Made by a program: the position numbers and the translations under genes. From Lactobacillus sp. CBA3606 (GTDB lineage: Bacteria > Bacillota > Bacilli > Lactobacillales > Lactobacillaceae), in NCBI RefSeq assembly GCF_002970935.1, contig NZ_CP027194.1:1922001-1986000 (forward strand): a stretch of DNA of 64,000 nucleotides, written 5' to 3'. The notes beneath the pieces are model-generated. The model did no database searches and had not been told where the DNA came from. It saw nothing but the letters and a program-made list of their open reading frames with translations. Shown here piece by piece: positions 33,435-40,218 of this stretch (the first letter of the stretch is position 1; each line of letters starts with the position of its first letter).

Positions 33435-34350
33435 ATTTTTTTGAGGATTCAATAATTGGTTTACTTACCGCCATCAATTTCTTGTAGCACAAACTAAAGC
33501 CTAAAAAGAAACTGGCAGCTAATAAAGCAGTTAATGGTAACGCCCTAAACATATTGGTTGGTAAAACAAGTCCTAATAATGGAAAAGCATAAGCGGCAGG
33601 TAATTTTAAGTGCAGTAACTGGAGTAGCCCAAAGACTAGTGGCAGGCTAATCAAAGTCGTGACTAACCAGGCTGAGAAAAGTAAATGAACTAAAACACCA
33701 ATCGTTGCGGCACCGGCTAAGGCGATGATTTGTTTGCTAGCCATTTTACCACTGTAAGTGGGTTGTTGCAGGACCTCGAAAAAGACAACTAATACGGGTG
33801 GCATTGCCGCTAGTTGTGGTTGGCCGACTAACCAAACTGCACTCGTCCAAACGATAACCGCACCCATGAAAATAAAGATAGTCTGATAGCTAGAACCTGA
33901 ACCTTTACCCAGGCCTTGATGCAAGCCGCGGATTAGGACGCCCACCATCAAGATGAGTGTGAATAAGAAAATGGCGACGATAAAAGACCAATGGGTCGCA
34001 TTAACAATAATCGGGAGTAGCCCCGTAGCAAAAGCTGGGGCTAGGGTTGAGCGTAACACGCTTAACAATAACAGCATCAGTGCAAGTGCTACCAAGACCT
34101 TTTCAGGGTAAGTTAAGGCTAATTGATTGATGAAAAAACCAATGACGGCTGTCCCGGACGGTACTAAGAAGATCTTATAAGGTTGACGTAGCCAAGTCGG
34201 GTTATGGTAAATCCACATACCGGTAGTTAACGCTGCGATTTCTGGTAAAATCACCTCGTAATCGTTGAGCCAAGTCGCAGCTGCAACCATTAGTAGGACT
34301 AGTGTGAACCCCACCAGATAATCGCGTAAGTCGCGGTTAATTAAATGCAT
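33433..34350 (-). CDS. Polytopic membrane protein, unknown function (HPP- or FUSC-like layout)
   Basis: This protein of about 305 residues has roughly ten hydrophobic helices in two blocks separated by a glycine- and serine-rich stretch (GKGSGSSYQ near residue 160). Each block carries a similar P-x-x-x-A/V pattern (PEIAALTTG and PPVLVVFFEVLQQP), suggesting an internal duplication such as in HPP or FUSC-type proteins; this is weak evidence and I give no function. The longest frame opens 75 bases earlier; the ATG at 34350 is preceded by GAGGAGG at 13 nt, a long spacing, so the start is uncertain. Confidence 0.65.
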   Translation of the reverse strand: MHLINRDLRDYLVGFTLVLLMVAAATWLNDYEVILPEIAALTTGMWIYHNPTWLRQPYKIFLVPSGTAVIGFFINQLALTYPEKVLVALALMLLLLSVLRSTLAPAFATGLLPIIVNATHWSFIVAIFLFTLILMVGVLIRGLHQGLGKGSGSSYQTIFIFMGAVIVWTSAVWLVGQPQLAAMPPVLVVFFEVLQQPTYSGKMASKQIIALAGAATIGVLVHLLFSAWLVTTLISLPLVFGLLQLLHLKLPAAYAFPLLGLVLPTNMFRALPLTALLAASFFLGFSLCYKKLMAVSKPIIESSKK

Positions 34351-34603
34351 CTTATCTCGATAACCTCCTCGTTGATGATATATAAAAGTATTGAATTTAG
34401 TCAATTGTTTTCGATTATAACACAACTAATCAGGGCTTTCAGGTCGACTGATGGGCATTTAAATGATGAAGTAAAGTAATAATTAATTCCAAAACTATAT
34501 TTAAATCAATTCTCAAACTAGTTGATGTGGTGATAGCTTTAGCTTTAGTCGTTAGTTTGTTAAACTTAGAGTATTAAATGGGTTATAAAAGGTGGGGTTA
34601 AGA

Positions 34604-34972
34604 ATGGCAATTGCAGCAATGGTGATGGCGGTATTAGTTGCGTTAGAACATTTCTTCATTTTGTGGTTAGAGATGTTTAATGCCGATAGTGAGATGACGG
34701 CACAAGCATTTGGGATACCGCGAGCACAGTTAGCACAGCCAACCGTGCAACTTCTATTTAAGAACCAAGGGTTGTACAATGGCTTTTTAGCGGTCGGCAT
34801 ACTCTTTAGTTTGTTTGTCGTACCAGCGGTGGCTAGTACTGGCGTAACGTTATTTTTCCTGGCGTGTGTCGTCGTAGCGGCTATTTACGGAAGCGTTAAA
34901 GTTAGCAAAAGTATTATGATTATTCAAGGGTTACCCGCATTAATTGCCTTCGGTTTAGTTTGCTTAGCTTAA
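34604..34972 (+). CDS. DUF1304 membrane protein
   Basis: This 122-residue protein has four hydrophobic helices and the DUF1304 hallmark K-N-Q-G-L-Y-N-G-F-L-A near residue 57, with E-H in the first helix (V-A-L-E-H-F-F-I-L-W-L-E-M-F). Function unknown. The frame opens at GTG 12 bases earlier, but AAAGGTGGGG 6 nt before the ATG at 34604 favours the ATG. Confidence 0.85.
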   Translation: MAIAAMVMAVLVALEHFFILWLEMFNADSEMTAQAFGIPRAQLAQPTVQLLFKNQGLYNGFLAVGILFSLFVVPAVASTGVTLFFLACVVVAAIYGSVKVSKSIMIIQGLPALIAFGLVCLA

Positions 34973-35029
34973 GTAAGTCTGAGCAGCCGATTATGGGTGT
35001 AGCGGTCAGTATTTTAGACGACTGATACC

Positions 35030-35074
35030 AAATAAGCACTGCAAGAATTCAAAAAATTCTTGCAGTGCTTATTT
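35030..35074. terminator. Bidirectional terminator (GAATTC-core family, copy 4)
   Basis: A perfect 20-bp stem (35030-35049 with 35055-35074) around CAAAA. The inner AGAATT/AATTCT matches copies 1-3, and the flank ACTGATACCAAAT resembles that of copy 1. Confidence 0.9.
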
Positions 35075-35093
35075 TTTCTGAGTTGGTTAGCCG

Positions 35094-35603
35094 TTATTTT
35101 TTACCAATTACCGTGGTTTCAGCGGTGGCTAAAATATGACCAGCACTCGCTTTATAGAAGCCATTTAACCAATAACCCGGTGCTAGCGGGAGGGTTGTGT
35201 CCAAAGCATAGAGGGTGAAAGTATACTCGTGGTCTTGGTTAGGCGGATAGGGACCCACGTAATGTTGTGTGATCTTTAAATCAGTCTCACCCGTAACTCC
35301 TCCGGCAGTCGAGTTGTTGCCTTGAACCATTGGCACCACCCCAGTTTGGCTGGCGTTGGCGGGAATCGTTGTTGTTTCGGCAGGTAAGTTGGCGGCAATC
35401 CAATGAATCCACGTAAAGCCGCTAACTGGAATCGCATCGTGATCGTAAAAAGCAAAGGCGAGCGTCTGGGTACCAGCGGGCACAGCCGTGATATGAATTG
35501 GAAACGAAATAATAGGATGGCCCTTATATTGTTGTTCTGGGGCAGCTTGCTTACTGTATTCTGCGGCGAGGACGCCGTTTTCGGTTGGAATTGAAACTTT
35601 CAT
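35094..35603 (-). CDS. YbhB/YbcL-type phosphatidylethanolamine-binding-like protein
   Basis: This 169-residue protein has the bacterial PEBP pattern: F-Y-D-H-D-A-I-P-V-S-G-F-T-W-I-H-W near residue 55 and H-Y-V-G-P-Y-P-P near 118, which line the anion pocket. The role of these cytoplasmic proteins is not settled; some affect kinase signalling in eukaryotes. AAGGAGG lies 7 nt before the ATG at 35603 (a TTG one codon earlier is too close). It lies 12 bp after the DUF2075 helicase gene on the same strand and is probably cotranscribed with it. Confidence 0.88.
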   Translation of the reverse strand: MKVSIPTENGVLAAEYSKQAAPEQQYKGHPIISFPIHITAVPAGTQTLAFAFYDHDAIPVSGFTWIHWIAANLPAETTTIPANASQTGVVPMVQGNNSTAGGVTGETDLKITQHYVGPYPPNQDHEYTFTLYALDTTLPLAPGYWLNGFYKASAGHILATAETTVIGKK

Positions 35604-35615
35604 CAAAAAACCTCC

Positions 35616-36827
35616 TTAAAGTTGTGGTGCCGATAATTCTGATAGTCGTTGCCGTAATGCCGGGTCGACCGCGGTGATATAGAGCCCATAGCGCCCGCGT
35701 TTCATTAAAACGTTAATCGAATTAAAAACGATTTGTACTTTTAATTTCGCCAGTTCACCTAAATCTGATCGATTTTTAAAGGCCTCTTGATCTTCGTAGT
35801 GGTCCAAATGAATGATGACGCGATCCGTTGCGGCATCGTAGCCCACCGATGGGCCTAAAATAACACCGGCGTAGTTGAGGTCGAAGCCTTGAATCGTATA
35901 AATTGAGCCAACTTCATTTAAGGTTTCGGGTCGCAAGGCCCATGGATCGTCAGTCAGATTAACTTTATCCCACGGGAGCTTGAGATGACCGGCAGTGACG
36001 TACCAAGTGCCATGATTGACCACATAGGGAAAGTCGGCAGTCGCAATGAGGCGCGCCAAGTGTACTTGCTGATCACGTTGGCGAATTAGGTCATACATGG
36101 GTTGACCGTCAGCAAAAATCCGGAAATCAAAGTTCGCATCAACGGGTTGTGGCAATAAGTGGCCTTGGGTGAATTGGTCGATCCAATTCACCACCTGTGC
36201 ATTCCCAGTAACTCGGAATTGCTCATCTAAATTGAACGTTTCGTGTGGATATTGGGCTAAGAAAGGTTGTAAATCCGCCGCTTGCCAGTAACTTTTTAAT
36301 TTTAAGACTTGATGGCTGTCGAAGACTAAGACGACTACCCGGCTATGCTTGATGAGTTCCGCTAACTGATTTTGACCGTTAAAGCGATTATAACGGTCGG
36401 GTTGGGTGAGTAAAAGGTGCGCTTCATCAATAAAGACCACATCAGCCTGGTGGTCAGTTTTGCTTAACCGATTAATTAGTGGCGTCGGTTTTTGGAAATC
36501 CTTTTTACGTAAATCTGGCGCTGAACCAGCTAATCGTTTATAGATTTTCAGCATTTCGTTGTGATTGACAACTAAATAATTATCAGTGCCCTGTAAGGCG
36601 TTTGGCGTTTCACTGCGACTTAAGGCTTGTAAACGACTAAAAGCAGCGGCTAGCACAGCACTTTTGCCAGTACCGGCATCGCCGTGAATGACGAATAAGC
36701 CAGTCGTCGGTTGCGCCAAATGCGTGGTGATAAAAGTCAGTAACGCATGTTCTAATTGTTGTTGTGCGGGTGACAAAGCGGCTGTCGCGGTCAGCTTAAA
36801 GGTCGCCGCACTAAGTTCAGTTGTCAT
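35616..36827 (-). CDS. DUF2075 superfamily 1 helicase-like ATPase
   Basis: This 403-residue protein has the Walker A motif G-D-A-G-T-G-K-S near residues 49-56, Walker B V-V-F-I-D-E-A-H near 130, a later L-D-E-Q-F-R near 195 and T-I-Q-G-F-D-L-N-Y-A-G-V near 310. This is the DUF2075 (Schlafen group 3-like) nucleic-acid helicase core. Its substrate is unknown; relatives occur in stress and defence contexts, but nothing else here suggests a defence system. AGGGGG precedes the ATG. It is divergent from an Rrf2-type gene. Confidence 0.85.
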   Translation of the reverse strand: MTTELSAATFKLTATAALSPAQQQLEHALLTFITTHLAQPTTGLFVIHGDAGTGKSAVLAAAFSRLQALSRSETPNALQGTDNYLVVNHNEMLKIYKRLAGSAPDLRKKDFQKPTPLINRLSKTDHQADVVFIDEAHLLLTQPDRYNRFNGQNQLAELIKHSRVVVLVFDSHQVLKLKSYWQAADLQPFLAQYPHETFNLDEQFRVTGNAQVVNWIDQFTQGHLLPQPVDANFDFRIFADGQPMYDLIRQRDQQVHLARLIATADFPYVVNHGTWYVTAGHLKLPWDKVNLTDDPWALRPETLNEVGSIYTIQGFDLNYAGVILGPSVGYDAATDRVIIHLDHYEDQEAFKNRSDLGELAKLKVQIVFNSINVLMKRGRYGLYITAVDPALRQRLSELSAPQL

Positions 36828-36848
36828 AAAAAGCCCCCTGTCGCTTAT

Positions 36849-36861
36849 TGTAACGTAACGT
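36849..36861. other. TGTAACGTAACGT motif between the helicase and Rrf2 genes
   Basis: These 13 bases are identical to part of the MerR dyad at 28935-28953 read on the other strand. Here the full dyad is not present. It may be a second binding site or chance. Confidence 0.3.
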
Positions 36862-36938
36862 CAGTATTAATTGAAATGATAATAATTACAGTCGGTGGTA
36901 AAATAAGATTAAACGAGTTGGTTCTGGGAGGGATATTT

Positions 36939-37409
36939 ATGAGGCTTGATTTTTCGGTGGCAGTTCACAGTTTATTGTACTTAGATGATCATCGGGCAGA
37001 TAAGGTATCTAGCCGCGAATTAGCGCAATCTTTACATTTGAATCCAGTAATGATTCGTAATATTTTGTCTGTGTTACATAAGGCAGGCTATCTGCTTGGG
37101 ACAGTCGGTAAATATGGCGGTTACCAACTAGAGAAACCCTTAGTTGCGATGAATTTAGGCGATTTATATGACTTAACGATTCCACCCACTTTGAGTTATG
37201 CGCGCTTTATTACCGGCCATTCCCGAACCGATGATGAGGTTGAGACTTCGCCGATTGCGGCCAATTTAAGCGAATCATTGACTGACTTGTTTACGGTGGC
37301 GGACCAACAGTATCGGGCCTATTATCATCAATTTACGATGGCTGACTTAAAACGCGATACCCACCATCATGGGTATTTTTTGGCGCAAAAGCCACCTTTA
37401 GATTCTTAA
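36939..37409 (+). CDS. Rrf2-family regulator without cysteines
   Basis: This 156-residue protein has the Rrf2 winged helix (M-R-L-D-F-S-V-A-V-H-S-L-L-Y-L, then S-S-R-E-L-A-Q-S-L-H-L-N-P-V-M-I-R-N-I-L and G-K-Y-G-G-Y-Q-L). It has no cysteine at all, so it cannot hold the Fe-S cluster of IscR or NsrR and instead resembles YwnA-type members. GGAGGG lies 6 nt before the ATG at 36939; a longer frame from 36876 lacks this. The target may be the divergent helicase gene. Confidence 0.87.
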   Translation: MRLDFSVAVHSLLYLDDHRADKVSSRELAQSLHLNPVMIRNILSVLHKAGYLLGTVGKYGGYQLEKPLVAMNLGDLYDLTIPPTLSYARFITGHSRTDDEVETSPIAANLSESLTDLFTVADQQYRAYYHQFTMADLKRDTHHHGYFLAQKPPLDS

Positions 37410-37513
37410 TGTGAGGCGTAAAATCCCTCAAAAACTTAGGCTAGTAGTTGCTACCAGCTTACTTTGAAACGGAATAGCGTTAGCGGATTGTCGCGGGTGC
37501 TTGAACGTGCTAT

Positions 37514-37530
37514 CTTTAATGACATTAAAG
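37514..37530 (+). promoter_or_regulatory. Palindrome upstream of the HicB-like gene
   Basis: CTTTAATG-A-CATTAAAG is a perfect 17-nt inverted repeat 30 bp before the start codon. It could be an operator of the 106-residue protein or of a distant regulator. Confidence 0.4.
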
Positions 37531-37560
37531 GTAACCAGCATTTAAGAGGAGGCCCTGGCA

Positions 37561-37881
37561 ATGGCACCACGTTTAGTCTTAGTTCATGAAACTGACCGTT
37601 ATCGGGAATTATCAGAAAGTCGTTATTGGGTAGAATCTGCTGATTTTTGGGGTGTGGATGGTCGTGGTAATACGGTTAATGAAGCCATCGGCAATCTTTT
37701 AACTCACTTAGTGCAATATTGTCGTGACTATTACCAACGGAACTTATGGCAACTGGACAATCGGTTGTTACAGCTAGATCATGTCGATGCCGTATTGGCT
37801 TACGTCAAGGCCGGCAAATCACCGGCGCCGTTATTTCGTTTCAAAGTGTTGCCATGTACAACCACTGCCTTGACCAGATAA
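37561..37881 (+). CDS. HicB-like small protein, no HicA partner
   Basis: This 106-residue protein has a pattern like the HicB partial RNase-H fold: Y-W-V-E-S-A-D-F-W-G-V-D-G-R-G-N-T-V-N-E-A-I-G-N-L-L, close to the consensus in which a short beta hairpin is followed by GxTxxEAxxN. HicB proteins are antitoxins of HicA, but no hicA is beside it and no DNA-binding tail is clear. GAGGAGG lies 8-9 nt before the ATG. It precedes the AccB-like gene by 96 bp. Function is open. Confidence 0.6.
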   Translation: MAPRLVLVHETDRYRELSESRYWVESADFWGVDGRGNTVNEAIGNLLTHLVQYCRDYYQRNLWQLDNRLLQLDHVDAVLAYVKAGKSPAPLFRFKVLPCTTTALTR

Positions 37882-37977
37882 TTGATAAATTCTTAAAGAA
37901 GCATTCATATTTCCACCACAATCCTGCGGTACACTGAACCATATTATGGGAACTGCAAACTATTGGAGGGTTGTTTG

Positions 37978-38514
37978 ATGGATTTAGATAAAGTTTATCA
38001 ACTGATGGATAAGTTTGAGCAAAGTAGTTTAACTGATTTTGAATATCGTGATCAAGAATTTGAGATTCAACTGGGTAAAAAGGGTCATCGTAAAGCAACC
38101 GTGGCCGGCCAGCCGGTTCCGTTACCTAACGCGCCCGTTACTGAGGTAGCCCCCGTGACACCAGCGCCAGTCGTGAACACGCCGGTGACCCCAGCAGCGA
38201 CACCCACTCCGGTGGGGACGCGGTTAGCGCCAGAACAGACTACCGATGAAATTGACCCCAAAGAATGTGTGACGGCGCCAGTCGTGGGTATATATTATCA
38301 AGCACATTCGGCGGATGAAGCGCCTTATGTTAAGATTGGCGATCATGTTAGTGTGGGTCAACAAGTGGGCTTGATTCAGGCGATGCAGATGATGCGGCCA
38401 GTCGTAGCCCAACAAGCTGGGCAAGTAAAGGCCTTATTAGCTAAAAATGGTGATGAAGTTAACTTTGGGCAACCATTATTACAATTGGCGTTAGATACGC
38501 CTAGTGAGGTTTAA
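37978..38514 (+). CDS. AccB-like protein lacking the biotin lysine
   Basis: This 178-residue protein has the layout of the biotin carboxyl carrier protein of acetyl-CoA carboxylase: an N-terminal helix (MDLDKVYQLMDKFEQ), a long proline-, alanine- and threonine-rich linker (about residues 45-95) and a C-terminal lipoyl/biotinyl-type domain. The biotinylation motif, normally E-A-M-K-M-M, reads Q-A-M-Q-M-M (bases near 38380-38394), so the lysine that would carry biotin is glutamine. It therefore cannot be a normal BCCP. GGAGGG lies 7 nt before the ATG at 37978. No other fatty-acid synthesis gene is near. It may be a regulator, a decoy or a decaying paralogue. Confidence 0.85.
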   Translation: MDLDKVYQLMDKFEQSSLTDFEYRDQEFEIQLGKKGHRKATVAGQPVPLPNAPVTEVAPVTPAPVVNTPVTPAATPTPVGTRLAPEQTTDEIDPKECVTAPVVGIYYQAHSADEAPYVKIGDHVSVGQQVGLIQAMQMMRPVVAQQAGQVKALLAKNGDEVNFGQPLLQLALDTPSEV

Positions 38515-38533
38515 CTCGTTCTTAAAATTAATA

Positions 38534-38586
38534 AAAACGGCAGCGACGACTTATCCTAGTTGGATGAGTTATCGTTGTCGTTTTTT
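38534..38586. terminator. Terminator after the AccB-like gene
   Basis: A 20-bp stem with several G-U pairs (AACGGCAGCGACGACTTATCC region with its partner) followed by TTTTTT. Confidence 0.75.
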
Positions 38587-38607
38587 GCGTTAGTGCTAAA
38601 TGACTGA

Positions 38608-39345
38608 TTAGTTATCTTGACGTGTGGCGGCCAAGTCAATTTCACGAATATTAACATTTTGAGGCATGTCATAGATGAATTTGACCGTTGTGGCAACGTC
38701 TTTCGCAGCCAAAGTCGTGCCGCCCATGGTGGCTTTCCAAGCTTCATAATCGGTTAAGGCTTGTTGGTCCGTCACGTGAGTCAATAGTTCAGTTTCACCG
38801 GCACCCGGTGCGACTAGTGAGATACGCACATTATCATTGGCGACTTCTTGGCGAATCGTTTCGGATAAGCCGTGGACACCAAATTTACTAGCGACGTAAG
38901 CCGCATGGTTAATGAAAGATTTAAACCCAGCAATTGACGACATGTTGATGATGGTTCCGTGTTGGCGAGCAACCATCGCTGGGAGCACGATTTGAGTGCC
39001 ATTCAAAACGCCCATGACATTGGTGTCGAGCATTGTTTGCCATTCTTTCGGGTCTTGTCGCTGCACATTACCGAGTAACATCACGCCGGCATTGTTGATT
39101 AACAAATCAGTGGCACCGTATTGTGCTTCGGCGGTCCGAATGGCTTGCTCTAAAGCGGCATAATCGGTCACATCAACGGCTGCCGTGAGGACATTATCAA
39201 AGTTTAAAGGTAATGCTTTGATTTTTTCAAGTCGCCGACCTAATAAAAGTAAGGGGTAGCCTGCAGCATTAAATAGTTTTGCGTCTTCAGCGCCAAAGCC
39301 GGAGCTAGCACCGGTAATAACGACCAATGGTTTTTGTGTTTTCAT
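38608..39345 (-). CDS. Short-chain dehydrogenase/reductase
   Basis: This 245-residue classical SDR has T-G-A-S-S-G-F-G at residues 11-18 for NADP(H), N-N-A-G near 87 and the catalytic S and Y-V-A-S-K (S-S near 141, Y near 154). The substrate is unknown. GGAGG precedes the ATG. The promoter on its side has the MerR layout with a 19-bp spacer, and a MerR-type gene is divergent, so it is probably an inducible detoxification or stress enzyme. Confidence 0.9.
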   Translation of the reverse strand: MKTQKPLVVITGASSGFGAEDAKLFNAAGYPLLLLGRRLEKIKALPLNFDNVLTAAVDVTDYAALEQAIRTAEAQYGATDLLINNAGVMLLGNVQRQDPKEWQTMLDTNVMGVLNGTQIVLPAMVARQHGTIINMSSIAGFKSFINHAAYVASKFGVHGLSETIRQEVANDNVRISLVAPGAGETELLTHVTDQQALTDYEAWKATMGGTTLAAKDVATTVKFIYDMPQNVNIREIDLAATRQDN

Positions 39346-39379
39346 AAGTAGCCTCCAAATTAATAACTTGATTGATTGT

Positions 39380-39410
39380 AGTATATAATCTAGAGTTAAC
39401 TCTAAGTCAA
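39380..39410 (-). promoter_or_regulatory. MerR-type promoter of the SDR gene
   Basis: On the minus strand TTGACT (39410-39405), a 19-bp spacer and TATACT (39385-39380) frame the perfect palindrome TAGAGTTAACTCTA (39391-39404). The stretched spacer with a central dyad is the signature of MerR activation. Confidence 0.85.
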
Positions 39411-39438
39411 GTAAAATTAAAAGAAGGAAGTTTTAGAG

Positions 39439-39942
39439 ATGACCTATTCAATCGGCGAAGTTGCCAAAAAGTTAGCGATTAGCCCATACACGTTACGCTA
39501 CTATGATAAAGCCGGGCTATTACCCTTTGTTGATCGGAATGCAGCCGGTCGCCGGCGATTTAAAGATAATGATTTTAATTATTTGGAAGTAATCATGTGT
39601 TTAAAGGAAGCCGAGGTACCAGTAAAACAAATTGCAGCGTTCATTGCACTTTGTATGGCTGGTGATACAACGTTGCAAAGTCGGTATGACTATTTAGACC
39701 AGCACGAGACCGAGTTGGAAGAAAAAATGGCCCGGATGCAACAGACGTTAGACTTTTTACGTTGGAAAAAGTGGTATTACAAGACTGCTTTGCAAGCGGG
39801 AACGGAAACAAGCCATTATTTACCGCACACCAATCACGTGGATCCAGCGGTCCGGCAGGAATTTGATCGGTTAGTAGCTAACGGTGCGGACCCTAAGCAG
39901 TTAGGCCAATTGCATGCGGCTGATCAACGAGTCGCGGATTAA
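39439..39942 (+). CDS. MerR-family regulator
   Basis: This 167-residue protein has the MerR DNA-binding domain (Y-S-I-G-E-V-A-K-K-L-A-I-S-P-Y-T-L-R-Y-Y-D near residues 3-23, G-R-R-R-F near 37) and a coiled-coil dimer helix near residues 90-118. The C-terminal end is short, with no cysteine metal site, so the signal is unknown; it resembles the AdhR/aldehyde-responsive group in layout. AAGGAAG lies about 9 nt before the ATG. It is divergent from the SDR gene that it probably activates. Confidence 0.9.
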   Translation: MTYSIGEVAKKLAISPYTLRYYDKAGLLPFVDRNAAGRRRFKDNDFNYLEVIMCLKEAEVPVKQIAAFIALCMAGDTTLQSRYDYLDQHETELEEKMARMQQTLDFLRWKKWYYKTALQAGTETSHYLPHTNHVDPAVRQEFDRLVANGADPKQLGQLHAADQRVAD

Positions 39943-39952
39943 ATGTGAAGCC

Positions 39953-40032
39953 TGGGCCAAAAGTCAGTTGGTGTCGCTTAACCTTCCAATCAGAGGTTAA
40001 CGCGCATTAACTGACTTTTGGGCCCCTTTTTT
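39953..40032 (+). terminator. Branched terminator
   Basis: An outer stem, GGGCCAAAAGTCAGTT (39954-39969) with its complement (40009-40025), encloses an inner hairpin of about 10 bp (GCGTTAACCT-like arms), and a T run follows. Confidence 0.85.
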
Positions 40033-40218
40033 GTTTGCAAAAATGGTGATTTGATGAGAAATCGGTCACGGTCATGGGGGCAAGTTACTTCATATTAAGC
40101 GGGTGCTTTTGGAGTGACTCAAGTTTGGAGACTTATCGAACGCGAGGGTTTAGCCACGTCCTCGTCTGGTGGATTTGTTAAGCTTAAGTTGTTACTAAGT
40201 CAAATAAGGAGGCGCGCG

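Noticed and set aside
35616-36827. Defence system built on the DUF2075 helicase
   Set aside because: No nuclease, methylase or second defence gene lies beside it; the neighbours are a PEBP protein and an Rrf2 regulator.
37746-37937. 63-codon plus-strand frame overlapping the HicB-like gene
   Set aside because: It lies in another frame of the stronger 106-residue gene and has no ribosome binding site.
40033-40218. yybP-ykoY manganese riboswitch
   Set aside because: Gene context fits, but the conserved GGGGAGUA start was not found by eye; left as a question for a covariance search.
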